Virus record (IMG/VR): IMGVR_UViG_3300042905_002654
Location: 1 to 25,550 of that record
Source: a virus
Strand: one strand, 5' to 3'
Length of the DNA stretch: 25,550 nt
Below the pieces are notes generated by a model, which had not been told where the DNA came from, ran no database searches, and saw only the letters and a list, made by a program, of their open reading frames with translations. The first letter of the stretch is position 1. Every line of letters begins with the position of its first letter. Shown here in pieces: positions 8,816-16,612 of the stretch. Made by a program: the position numbers and the translations under genes.

Positions 8816-9376
8816 ATGATTAACCTAACTCAAGGACTTTATGTAGATGCGCTAGGCTACTCCAAAGCGGAGCGGCTAGGGGCTGGCATCAGCGCAGGCG
8901 ACAAAGCCAAACTGCTTGCCGAGCTGGCCAGCGCAGGACTCTCTAGTGCGACCCTCGCGGCGAAGCTCGACTATCTCAACACGCCCAAGGAGTACACGCA
9001 GACCCCACCGACGATGTACGGGACTCCTGAACGGATGGCGGCGATGGCAGGGCTCGTGCAGGATCGCATGATGGGAATGCCTGCCAACCACGCAAATAAA
9101 GCACCTGCTATTGCGTTGTCTGATATGGCCTTCAAGCGGAGCCAGCTTATCACAAACGAGGGGCGCAATGCTCACCGAGACGCACTGTCCACTCAGGGGC
9201 TCAAGACCCAGGCAATCGCGCTAGGACTCATCACCGAGGAGGAGTTCAACGCGCACTTCACCGAGCTTCCTGATGGGTTCCAGTCTCCTATCTCGGTCAC
9301 TCCTGCCAGTTACGTGCTCGCTGTGCCGGGTGAGCCAATGCCCAGGGTTATTGTGCAGTCAGGAGATCTGAGCTAG
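8816..9376 (+). CDS. Unknown 186-aa protein
   Basis: Not recognised. The N-terminal two thirds is Ala-rich and helical (AGDKAKLLAELASAGLSSAT, about 27-46) with MAAMAGLVQDRMMGMPANHA near 73-92; the C-terminus is Pro-rich with short strands (SPISVTPASYVLAVPGEPMP). No membrane span, signal or catalytic motif is seen. AAGGA lies 7 bases before the ATG at 8816. The gene follows the endolysin after a 46-base gap and overlaps the next GTG by one base (TAGTG). A structural or host-interaction role is possible only by position. Confidence 0.6.
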   Translation: MINLTQGLYVDALGYSKAERLGAGISAGDKAKLLAELASAGLSSATLAAKLDYLNTPKEYTQTPPTMYGTPERMAAMAGLVQDRMMGMPANHANKAPAIALSDMAFKRSQLITNEGRNAHRDALSTQGLKTQAIALGLITEEEFNAHFTELPDGFQSPISVTPASYVLAVPGEPMPRVIVQSGDLS

Positions 9377-9921
9377 TGAGCCGTGGGGAACTCTTCAACG
9401 CACGCCGAAGCCCACTAAGGCGATCTCTTGGTACATGGGCTATCTCTGCCGCTGGTGGAGTGGTCAGCAACCAGTCTTATACCAACGGGCTCGCGGAGTG
9501 GTTCACGGTCAATACCGGGCAGACGCTCACGGTCACGGCGCTTGCTCTCTACACCAACAACGGAGCGGCCACCAACGGCAATGCCGTCGTGGTGATCTGG
9601 GAGACGACCAGCGGCAATCCCGTTGCGGGCGCGACTGCCACGTTTAGTACGGGCGGCTCCTACCCACTCGTTGCGGGCACGTACCGCTCAATAACGCTGG
9701 GGAGCCCTGTTGTGCTTGGGCCTGGATCGTACGCCATTGGAGCGTACACCAATATCAATAACTACAACGTGCAGGCTGGCGGCAACGTGTTCACTCTCAG
9801 CACCTTTGGGGGCAGGGTCACCTGGGGCTCAGGCAGGTTCAGCGGCACTCTGGGCGTGTTGCCCAGCGGGTCAGCTGGCGCCGCTCCTCAGTACGCTCTC
9901 GCCACATTTTTAGGATTCTAA
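9376..9921 (+). CDS. Beta-rich surface or fibre domain protein
   Basis: 181 aa, starting at GTG 9376 that shares a base with the previous TAG. After a basic N-terminus (RRSPLRRSLG) the protein is a continuous beta pattern with Gly/Thr/Asn turns: TVNTGQTLTVTALALYTNNG, VVVIWETTSGNP and LGPGSYAIGAYTNIN. This resembles extracellular jelly-roll/adhesin domains (for example DUF4082-like modules that bind or decorate surfaces), but I cannot fix the family. No signal peptide, consistent with a virion protein. Probably part of the adsorption apparatus with its fibre neighbours. Confidence 0.5.
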   Translation: MSRGELFNARRSPLRRSLGTWAISAAGGVVSNQSYTNGLAEWFTVNTGQTLTVTALALYTNNGAATNGNAVVVIWETTSGNPVAGATATFSTGGSYPLVAGTYRSITLGSPVVLGPGSYAIGAYTNINNYNVQAGGNVFTLSTFGGRVTWGSGRFSGTLGVLPSGSAGAAPQYALATFLGF

Positions 9922-9923
9922 CT

Positions 9924-10847
9924 ATGCCAAACTACTACCCAGCAGTTCAGACTGCCATCCCGCTCCGCATCTATACCGATGCTGCAGCGCCCTACACCAC
10001 AAGTGGGACTCCTCCCACACTCCTCGTCCGCAAAAACCGCACCGGGGCAGCGGCCACGGCCACGGGTACGCTCACCCATGCAGGAAACGGCATCTGGGAT
10101 TACACTCCTGCCAGTGGCGAGGTGTCCTCTCCCTGCACGTTCCTCATGCTGATTTGGAGCGGCACTGGCATTGCGCACGGTCACGAGGCCATTGAGTTTG
10201 AGGCAGACTATACCTCCACTGTCGCAGGCAGGATTGATGCCACTGTTTCCAGCCGATCTACACTCGCCGCCGCCGACATTCGCTCTGCAGTGGGGCTGGC
10301 AGCTGCCAATCTGGATACACAGCTCACTACTATTGATGATTTTCTGGACACTGAGGTGGCCGCGATCAAGGCCAAGACGGATAACCTGCCAGCCTCTCCT
10401 GCTGCTACGGGTGACGCTATGACACTGGCAACCGACGCGGTGAACTCTACCTCGCTGGCGGCGAGTGCAGTAACAGAAATCGCGGCAGGGATCAGCATTG
10501 CGACTGCTGTTTACGCCGTGCAGGGGATTCGCACTCGCATCTCGGATAGCGAGGACGACTTTATCACGCTCGTCAAGAGCGATGACAGGAGCGTCGTCTT
10601 GCTCTTTGAGGACGAGAGTCACAACCCTGCGATGATCCCCTCGACTGCTACCGCGGCGCTTCTGGACTCGGCAGGCTCAAGCGTGGGCACGGCAACGGTG
10701 ACAACCATCACGGCGGCGGCAGGCTATATGCTCCTGCGGCTCCAAGCGCCCAGCAGTGGCAACCTGCCTACCACGCTTCGAATCACGTTCACGGGCGGGA
10801 GCGGCGCGGCCTACAAGCACGACATCCCCGTGCGGAGCTTCAGCTAA
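9924..10847 (+). CDS. Putative tail fibre / baseplate upper-type protein
   Basis: 307 aa with three parts. An N-terminal beta domain (1-95) looks Ig-like, with GNGIWDYTPASGEV. A helical middle (about 100-195) contains LDTEVAAIKAKTDNLPASP, a motif seen very often in fibre proteins of diverse phages and likely a trimeric coiled coil. A C-terminal beta domain (about 210-307) ends with LPTTLRITFTGGSGAAYKHD. The architecture matches trimeric fibres with an attachment head, stalk and outer domain. It begins 2 bases after the previous stop and overlaps the gp10-like gene by one base (TAATG). Confidence 0.65.
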   Translation: MPNYYPAVQTAIPLRIYTDAAAPYTTSGTPPTLLVRKNRTGAAATATGTLTHAGNGIWDYTPASGEVSSPCTFLMLIWSGTGIAHGHEAIEFEADYTSTVAGRIDATVSSRSTLAAADIRSAVGLAAANLDTQLTTIDDFLDTEVAAIKAKTDNLPASPAATGDAMTLATDAVNSTSLAASAVTEIAAGISIATAVYAVQGIRTRISDSEDDFITLVKSDDRSVVLLFEDESHNPAMIPSTATAALLDSAGSSVGTATVTTITAAAGYMLLRLQAPSSGNLPTTLRITFTGGSGAAYKHDIPVRSFS

Positions 10848-11185
10848 TGGGCGTCGAGGTGAAAGTGGAGCTGCGCGGCATCGAGCGGCTCACTCGCGGA
10901 CTGTCTGCTCAGTCCATGCAACAGCTCCTGCAACGCGCAGGCTTCGAGGCCGAGGGACTCGCCAAGCAGAAAGCGCCGATAGATACGGGCTACCTGCGTA
11001 GTTCTATCGGAGCGGGTAAGGCCAGCGCGGTAGAGGTGCCTGTGAACGTGGGCGCGGAGTACGGCGTTTATCACGAGCTCGGGACGCGCTACATGAAAGC
11101 AAAGCCCTACCTCGAGCCGTCGCTCAAGAAAGCGGCAGGCAACCTGCAAGCGGCGTTAGAAGCGCTGTTTAGGAGTGCAAGCTAA
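10847..11185 (+). CDS. HK97 gp10-like tail completion / neck protein
   Basis: 112 aa. Shows the family signature KAPIDTGYLRSSI (about 44-56) and VGAEYGVYHELGTRYMKAKPYL.P (67-90), the hallmark of HK97-gp10_like proteins (PF04883), which sit at the head-tail interface or assist tail joining. The ATG at 10847 uses a TAATG junction. The last 21 bases together with the following spacer have been tandemly duplicated (11169-11210), so the C-terminal RSAS and stop codon occur twice. Its usual partner genes, connector and head closure, lie 6.4 kb upstream, separated by the fibre and lysis block. Confidence 0.88.
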   Translation: MGVEVKVELRGIERLTRGLSAQSMQQLLQRAGFEAEGLAKQKAPIDTGYLRSSIGAGKASAVEVPVNVGAEYGVYHELGTRYMKAKPYLEPSLKKAAGNLQAALEALFRSAS

Positions 11186-11210
11186 ATGGTTAGGAGTGCA
11201 AGCTAAATGG
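11169..11210 (+). repeat. Exact 21-bp tandem duplication creating a 6-codon mini-ORF
   Basis: TTAGGAGTGCAAGCTAAATG plus G occurs twice head to tail (11169-11189, 11190-11210). Each copy holds an AGGAG-containing sequence, a TAA and an ATG. The first ATG (11186) now opens a six-residue ORF, MVRSAS, whose TAA at 11204-11206 abuts the tail terminator ATG at 11207. It therefore duplicates a whole translation stop/restart signal. Confidence 0.95.
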
Positions 11211-11665
11211 CAGGAGCAATTCAGCCGCGCATCAATAAAGCGATCCTCTCCTTGCTCGGGGCGGATGCCACGCTCAAGGGGCTGCTTGCCGATCTTGGGG
11301 CGCTGGTGACTCCCGCCGATGGTGCGCCGCTCTTCTGGTTCCGCGCTCCCGCAAGCGTGGAGCCTCCCTACATCGTGTTCGGGCCGCAGGACACGCAGAG
11401 TACGATAGAGCCGACTCGGTGCGGGGAGTTTGGGCAGGGGCAAATTAACTACATCGTGGAGCTCATCACGGAGGGCATTAGTCCAGAGGATGGGCTTGCC
11501 GCAATGGATCGTGTCGGGGTGCTACTAGATGGCTACGACGCAAGCGTGGATGGCCAGGTGATTAACTTCCAGGCAATCGGGGATATGTGCTACCCGGACT
11601 TTGAGGCCAGCGAGTTTGGGGTGACGCACACGGCGTCGGTGTATCGGGTGCTTCTGCGCCCGTAA
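11207..11665 (+). CDS. Tail terminator (tail completion) protein
   Basis: 152 aa. Pattern of small tail-terminator proteins that cap the finished tube and bind the neck: N-terminal helix INKAILSLLGADATLKGLL (9-27), PPYIVFG strand (53-59), INYIVELITEG (80-90), a helix AAMDRVGVLLDG (98-109), and a C-terminal strand THTASVYRVLL (140-150). This alpha/beta order matches the lambda gpU / DUF3168-type fold. It lies between the gp10-like gene and the tail tube gene, the canonical place. Its ATG follows a duplicated stop/start signal, so expression may be tuned by restart translation. The call rests on order plus pattern. Confidence 0.75.
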   Translation: MAGAIQPRINKAILSLLGADATLKGLLADLGALVTPADGAPLFWFRAPASVEPPYIVFGPQDTQSTIEPTRCGEFGQGQINYIVELITEGISPEDGLAAMDRVGVLLDGYDASVDGQVINFQAIGDMCYPDFEASEFGVTHTASVYRVLLRP

Positions 11666-11692
11666 TGACTTAGAAAGGTTTAGGAGGTTGTT

Positions 11693-12091
11693 ATGCTTTT
11701 AGGAACAGATTTAGTAGTGACGGTTGGCAGTGGAGGTGCAGAGGACGGCACCTACACGTTTGCTACTGCGGTAGATATTTCGTGTGCGCTTCGGGAGTTC
11801 TCAAGCCCGAACACATCCATCAAAGTGGATACCACCACTCGCTGTGCTACGCTGGTGACGAGCCGGGGCATTCGTGCAGAGCGCAAGGTAACGCTCTCCA
11901 TCGATGTCCCTGACAGTGGCACTCCAACATTTGGCACAACTGTCAATACGGCTTGGCAGTTCGTGATCAAGTACATCACCACGGGAAGCTCCGAGACGCT
12001 CCAGGCTGCCATTCGCGAGAATACTATCTCGTCCTCGGCAGACGGGCGGCAGGTTCAGAGCGTCAGCTTTGACGTATTCGCAGTCAGCTAA
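11693..12091 (+). CDS. Major tail tube protein
   Basis: 132 aa. Beta-rich protein with low charge that fits the tail-tube fold: LVVTVGSGGAEDGTYTFATA (7-26), a central KVTLSIDVPDSGTPTFGTTV (65-84), WQFVIKYITTG (87-97) and a C-terminal strand QSVSFDVFAVS. Tube proteins of this type polymerise as stacked hexamers around the tape measure. AGGAGG lies 5 bases before the ATG, the strongest ribosome site in the block, consistent with high demand. It is followed by the tail chaperone and tape measure genes, the invariant order, which supports the assignment more than the sequence itself. Confidence 0.8.
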   Translation: MLLGTDLVVTVGSGGAEDGTYTFATAVDISCALREFSSPNTSIKVDTTTRCATLVTSRGIRAERKVTLSIDVPDSGTPTFGTTVNTAWQFVIKYITTGSSETLQAAIRENTISSSADGRQVQSVSFDVFAVS

Positions 12092-12114
12092 CGAGAGCAG
12101 GAGGAGGCTTTTGT

Positions 12115-12567
12115 ATGGCACTTAGAAAACTTGCGGAGGCAATGCCGGAGCGATCCGATCCGGCAGACGCCACGCTTACCTACATGGACGAGCCGCTCAG
12201 GTTCGCCCGTCCGCGTGTGTTTGACTTGCAGCCCACGCGGGAGCAGCTCGACGCAATCGGCAGGAACTTTCCGGGCTTGCGGCCAGATCAGCTTTACTAC
12301 GCGCACATCATGGGGCGTGGCTACATCCCTGATCCGTCCGAGGGCGCTATCGTGGCGTGGAAGGAGCTTGCCACCATTGCGGAGGGCAACGACTTGGCAT
12401 TTGCTGATCTCGTCAAGCAGTGGGAGACGGCCTTCCCCGAGTTTAGCAACTGGACTGCCGCGAGGTTCTCCGCAAAAAACGACTCCAGGGCGCAGGAGGA
12501 CTCAGATACCGCATCACCTACCTTGCCGCCCGTCTTGGACGACTCCCCGGAGATCTCGGGGAATTAG
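12115..12567 (+). CDS. Tail assembly chaperone, short form (gpG-like)
   Basis: 150 aa, unframeshifted product. It lies between tail tube and tape measure genes, where lambda G/T-type chaperones are encoded. The N-terminal ~115 residues are a mixed alpha/beta domain (TYMDEPLRFARPRVFDLQPT, then an alpha-rich DPSEGAIVAWKELATIAEGN region). The last ~28 residues after the slip site (DSRAQEDSDTASPTLPPVLD and on) are low-complexity and look like out-of-frame filler, as is usual in short forms. A strong AGGAGGAGG-rich ribosome site precedes the ATG. Chaperone short and long forms together coat the tape measure protein during tube polymerisation. Confidence 0.8.
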   Translation: MALRKLAEAMPERSDPADATLTYMDEPLRFARPRVFDLQPTREQLDAIGRNFPGLRPDQLYYAHIMGRGYIPDPSEGAIVAWKELATIAEGNDLAFADLVKQWETAFPEFSNWTAARFSAKNDSRAQEDSDTASPTLPPVLDDSPEISGN

Positions 12568-12683
12568 ATTTAGATGAGCTTGCCGAGATTGACGCGGTGG
12601 TGTGCGACATGGACGAGATAGATAACAAGCGCTTTGAGTATCTCGGTGAGGTTGTCAAAGCCGCGCTGGGCATCAGAGGATAG
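12115..12683 (+). CDS. Tail assembly chaperone, long form by -1 frameshift (gpGT-like)
   Basis: Predicted 189-aa fusion. After residue 122 (AAC at 12478-12480) a one-base backward slip at A-AAA-AAC continues in the -1 frame from 12480 to the TAG at 12681-12683. The 67 new residues are well formed and open throughout, including LRYRITYLAARLGRLPGDLG, an acidic stretch DLDELAEIDAVVCDMDEID, and FEYLGEVVKAALGIRG. This resembles the T domain of such chaperones, which binds the tape measure protein. The -1 frame has no good start of its own, and without the slip the 124 bases between the short form and the tape measure gene would be empty. Frame relations were checked by hand. Confidence 0.85.
12474..12480 (+). 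promoter_or_regulatory. -1 ribosomal slippery heptamer A AAA AAC
   Basis: In the reading frame of the chaperone gene the codons are GCA AAA AAC, so the heptamer is in the canonical X-XXY-YYZ register. This is one of the most efficient bacterial -1 slip sequences. I see no strong stem-loop in the 5-10 bases after it, although a weaker GGGCG/CGCCC pairing (12488-12492 with bases near 12529) and a CCCCG/CGGGG stem near the short-form stop are possible. Many tail chaperones work without a structure. Confidence 0.85.
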
Positions 12684-12691
12684 GGGGAGAT

Positions 12692-14359
12692 ATGGGGCTA
12701 TTTAGCCTAGTAGGTAAAATCAAGATTGAGGGCGCAGAGCAGGCAAAGAACGCGCTAGACAATGTGCGTAAAAGCGCACATTCGGCAGCCGAGGCGCTCT
12801 CCTCCCGCCTCGGCACTGCTGTCAAGTCCACAGGCGGACACATGGCAGATGCGGCAGGCAAGGCAGGACTATTGTCTACGGCGATTACCGGCATGATCGG
12901 CGCAGCGGCTTTTCAGAGCGCGGCGAAAATGGACTCGCTCGTCCGCGCATTAGCTGGAGTCTCGACAAACGCTCAGGATTTGCAAGCACAACTGACACGG
13001 CTGAAGGAAGTAGCCAAGCTCCCTGGCCTCGGCTTTGAGGAGGCGGTAGCGGGTTCGGTGGCGCTCCAGTCTGCCGGGTACTCGGCCAATCTTGCGGAGC
13101 GCTCCCTCATGGCGTTTGGCAACGCGCTGGCAGGCGCAGGCAAGGGTAAAGCAGAACTCGACGGCGTGTCTCTCGCTCTCCAGCAGATAGCCAGCAAGGG
13201 CAAGATAAGCGCCGAAGAAATCAACCAGCTCCGTGAGCGCACGCCACAGGTAGGCGAGGCCATGAAGCGCGCTTTCGGAACAGCAGACACCGAGGCCATT
13301 GGCAAAAGCGGCATCGGTGCTGTGCAGTTTGTCAGCAAGTTAGTAACGGAGCTGGAGAAGCTTCCCAAGGTGAGTGGAGGCATCCAGAACAGTATTGAGA
13401 ACCTGCAGGACGGTATCCAGGCAGCACTTCGTCCACTCGGGCAGGGAATCGCCGAGTTCTTTGGTAGCTTTGGTAGCCAGAGCGAAAGCCTCCTTACCAA
13501 ACTGGAGAAAATCGGCCAAAGCATCGGCGAGGCGTTCTCTGCGATTGGGCGCTCTGGCGTCTTTCAGGAGATTGTGCAGGGACTCGGTGGCGGACTAACC
13601 GGGATTGATGACTTGATTATCAAGATCGCGGGAAACCTTGCGGCGTTTGCTCAGAACGTGCCCACCATCTTTAAGGACATGGGCAATTACCTAAAAAGCC
13701 TTGGGAGCGTGGTAGGTGAAAACCTAGAGATTGCTTTTAATTACGCAATTGATAAAATCAAAGCCTCGTTTGCAAATATGTTTAGCGAGATTAAAGCGGA
13801 AGCACTCAGCACCGTTGGCTCTATTCTTCTCTCTATCCCCAAACTTCCCGGCATAGATACGGACGCATCCAAAACGGGAGCGGCGATGCTTGCTGAGGCG
13901 GCTAAACTTCGCGCATCTTCGCAGGTAGTGCCTTCTCCGACCTTCAAAGGATTGCCTGACTTTGGCGAGTTCTCTCCGTTCCGAGGCGCAGAGGGCATCA
14001 TAAGCCGAATTAATGCGGCGCGTCGGCCTATGTCCATGATTCCCGAGGGACTCACCTATGGCGGCGGCGGCAAGGGCTTAGAGGGCGCTGGTGGTGGCAA
14101 TAGCGTGTTCGCTCAGTGGGATAAACACTTAGCAGAAATTGAGAAAAATACCAAGAGCACAGCAGACGCGCTCGATCCGCGCAGAGTCTTTGGTGGCGGC
14201 GACCTAGCAAAGATCGGCGTAACGGCGGCAGAGCGATCTCGAATGTCTCCTGATCCCTACACACGCTCGGTGGACAGTACGCTTCAGAATGCCATTCGGC
14301 GCGCCGTAAGAGCCGACCAGCGGCAGACATCGCGCACGATGCCGCTCTACGGGAGGTAA
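12692..14359 (+). CDS. Tail tape measure protein
   Basis: 555 aa. Residues about 95-200 match the tape-measure N-terminal domain: RLKEVAKLPGLGFEEAVAGS, LQSAGYSANLAERSLMAFGN, and SKGKISAEEINQLRERTPQV, a very characteristic motif. Hydrophobic helices at about 58-75 and 290-330 may help DNA ejection through the membrane. The C-terminal third is Pro/Gly-rich with helices. Length sets tail length; at about 0.15 nm per residue, the usual rule, this gives roughly 80 nm, a short to medium siphovirus tail. GGGGGAGA precedes the ATG. Preceded by the chaperone and followed by the hub gene, as expected. Confidence 0.92.
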   Translation: MGLFSLVGKIKIEGAEQAKNALDNVRKSAHSAAEALSSRLGTAVKSTGGHMADAAGKAGLLSTAITGMIGAAAFQSAAKMDSLVRALAGVSTNAQDLQAQLTRLKEVAKLPGLGFEEAVAGSVALQSAGYSANLAERSLMAFGNALAGAGKGKAELDGVSLALQQIASKGKISAEEINQLRERTPQVGEAMKRAFGTADTEAIGKSGIGAVQFVSKLVTELEKLPKVSGGIQNSIENLQDGIQAALRPLGQGIAEFFGSFGSQSESLLTKLEKIGQSIGEAFSAIGRSGVFQEIVQGLGGGLTGIDDLIIKIAGNLAAFAQNVPTIFKDMGNYLKSLGSVVGENLEIAFNYAIDKIKASFANMFSEIKAEALSTVGSILLSIPKLPGIDTDASKTGAAMLAEAAKLRASSQVVPSPTFKGLPDFGEFSPFRGAEGIISRINAARRPMSMIPEGLTYGGGGKGLEGAGGGNSVFAQWDKHLAEIEKNTKSTADALDPRRVFGGGDLAKIGVTAAERSRMSPDPYTRSVDSTLQNAIRRAVRADQRQTSRTMPLYGR

Positions 14360-14362
14360 GCC

Positions 14363-16612
14363 ATGCCCTATGATTTTCCGATAAGCGTAGAGGTAGACAT
14401 CGCCGAGCCGCGCATCAACAAGGACAGGCTCACGGTAACGGCAGGCGGCAGACCGGAGCGGCAGGCATGGGACTTCAACGTGTCCACCGACGTTTGGCGC
14501 GATCCCCTGCGCCGCCGGGTGATGCTCCCGCCACTGCCCATTACTCCCGAGTGGCGCACCACCACCACGGGCAACTATGCACGACTCGCCAAGACGGACT
14601 ACACGCTCACGACTTCCTCTGCCTGGGTTGAGAACCACCGAGGACTCTCCGGCAACATCTACCTCGAGGGCAACGGCACCAACGAGCGGGTGACAACGGC
14701 AAGCAGCTACAGCGCCGATCAGCCGTGGTTTATCTCCATCTATGTGCCGGGCGTGGAGAGTCTCGGGGAGCAAACCATCTTAGAGTGCGGGTGGGGCACC
14801 TACGGTGGCTCTACAACCGTCTCTCTGCGATTTAGAGCCAATGGCGCGGTATCGGTGTGGGTTGGCTCTACGCAAGTGGGCTACCAGGATTTAGACTACG
14901 CGGCGGCGCAGAGCAACACGGTAGGCAATAGCGTGGGACTCTCGACGGTAAACATCCTGCTGCTCCCTGTGCGTCAGTACGATCCAGATGGCAATAAGCT
15001 CGGTGGTGAGCTCATGATCGTCACCGACGCCATGACAGCCTACGTCCAGGGGTTTGCCGATCTTGCCACGGGTGATGTCATCGTACCCTCTGGTGTGTTC
15101 TGGTGGACGGTGCCGATTGGTAGGCCATCGGTGCAGCTCGCGCCCGTGAAGTTCAAAACAAGCGGCACTCTCTACGGCCCGGTTCAGAAGCTGCGTTATG
15201 CTCCCGCATCGGGCAGGAGCTTTACCGGGCGCGGGTTCTACTCGATGATTGGGACAACGGCGACGGCGACGTATGCTATCTCCCAGTCGGACGGCTCCAG
15301 CTACTCTCCAGACGGCACGATAGATACCGTGCGGGGCAAAGTCACGTTTGCCAACACTTCCGGCGTCGGCTCTGTCTGCGTTGAGGCGGTGGACTGGGAG
15401 ATGCCGCGCACGGTAGTGGATACCAACGATTCGCAGAAAGTAAACATCACCGCAGTAGTCGAGCAGCTCGACTTCTCGGTGGACGATCAGGGAGTCACCA
15501 CCTGCAATATCCGTGCGCGGCGTGGGGCGCTTGTCACGGCAGGCATGAGCGGCTACATCGAAGCATCTGACAGGCCGTTTCGCGTGTTCCTCACCAACCC
15601 CGACACATCTGCCCAGGTGGACTTGATCCGTGGGGTTCTCTCCTCTCCAACCTGGGAGCCTGCGCCGGGTACGGGCAACGGTGACATGGACATCCTGACA
15701 TTTGAGGGCAAGGACAGGACAGCCGAGTTTGAGTACTACACCTACGGAGACACGATAGCAGATGACGGCAAGCTCATCACCGACGCCATAGAGGACTGCG
15801 TCACGGGCGCAGGATTCGACTCTGCACAGATTGGCATGAGCACAAGTACGACGCGAGTAGCAATCGGGGATGTGCCAATGGGTGAGTGGAGCCTCTTGCC
15901 CCAGCGAGGAGACAGCAAGCGCAGCCACCTAGACAAGATATTCGACACCTACGCGGCCAACTGGTACAAGGGCTGGGTTCCTGCGATTGCAGGATACTTC
16001 TACCGGGCACACGCACCTAGCGATTTAAGCGCCACTCCCTCCATCACGCTCTACGAGGACATTGCCGACGCAATCGCGGCAGGACTCACGGCGGCGCAGG
16101 GTGAGCATCGGACGATACGGAGCCTTGTGCGTCATGGGATACCGCCCGAGGCTAACCAGGTGGTGGTGCTTGGGATGTCTCCCTACACAGGCCGGGTGAT
16201 TCTCTCCCAGGCTAACGCAACCAGCAGCCAAACACCAAACACCGCGCCCTCCTCGCGCCCGGTGACATGGCGCGGCAGGGTTCACCGAGTGCTTGAGCTT
16301 GACGCGAGCTTAAAGACTCAGGCGCAGGCAGACGGTGTGCAGTCCGTCCTCACCAGCCGCCTTACCTCGGAGCGGTATCTGATCGACTGGACTAGCGACT
16401 TTCTGGTAGTTGCCTCGACAGGTAGGCCGCTATGGACGGGCGACGTTATCCGGCTCTACAAAAAAGGCCGCGCCACCTACGAGGACTACCGAATCGTAGG
16501 GATGCCCCGAGTTGATCTCGTTAAGATGGTAACGCCTGCCATGCTGACAGCAGGAGACTTGCCCTTCTACGTTGCAGACTACCGAGGCGAGCGCATCGCA
16601 GAGGGGCCGTAA
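14363..16612 (+). CDS. Tail hub / distal tail protein with lectin-like N-terminal region
   Basis: 749 aa. The gene following the tape measure normally encodes distal tail (Dit) and tail-associated (Tal) hub functions; here a single long protein seems to do both. Residues about 96-265 (LSGNIYLEGNGTNERVTTAS and a WFISIYVPG strand) look like a concanavalin/LamG-type beta-sandwich. Residues about 350-450 and 490-740 resemble baseplate hub proteins, with PQRGDSKRSHLDKIFDTYAA and NWYKGWVP near 510-540, typical of gp27/Tal-like domains. GGGAGG lies before the ATG at 14363, 3 bases after the tape measure stop. TAATG joins it to the next gene. Hub role moderate to good; domain limits approximate. Confidence 0.7.
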   Translation: MPYDFPISVEVDIAEPRINKDRLTVTAGGRPERQAWDFNVSTDVWRDPLRRRVMLPPLPITPEWRTTTTGNYARLAKTDYTLTTSSAWVENHRGLSGNIYLEGNGTNERVTTASSYSADQPWFISIYVPGVESLGEQTILECGWGTYGGSTTVSLRFRANGAVSVWVGSTQVGYQDLDYAAAQSNTVGNSVGLSTVNILLLPVRQYDPDGNKLGGELMIVTDAMTAYVQGFADLATGDVIVPSGVFWWTVPIGRPSVQLAPVKFKTSGTLYGPVQKLRYAPASGRSFTGRGFYSMIGTTATATYAISQSDGSSYSPDGTIDTVRGKVTFANTSGVGSVCVEAVDWEMPRTVVDTNDSQKVNITAVVEQLDFSVDDQGVTTCNIRARRGALVTAGMSGYIEASDRPFRVFLTNPDTSAQVDLIRGVLSSPTWEPAPGTGNGDMDILTFEGKDRTAEFEYYTYGDTIADDGKLITDAIEDCVTGAGFDSAQIGMSTSTTRVAIGDVPMGEWSLLPQRGDSKRSHLDKIFDTYAANWYKGWVPAIAGYFYRAHAPSDLSATPSITLYEDIADAIAAGLTAAQGEHRTIRSLVRHGIPPEANQVVVLGMSPYTGRVILSQANATSSQTPNTAPSSRPVTWRGRVHRVLELDASLKTQAQADGVQSVLTSRLTSERYLIDWTSDFLVVASTGRPLWTGDVIRLYKKGRATYEDYRIVGMPRVDLVKMVTPAMLTAGDLPFYVADYRGERIAEGP

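Noticed and set aside
14891-15928. Long minus-strand open frame (345 codons) inside the hub gene
   Set aside because: No ribosome site, no recognisable domain and full overlap with a well-supported tail gene.
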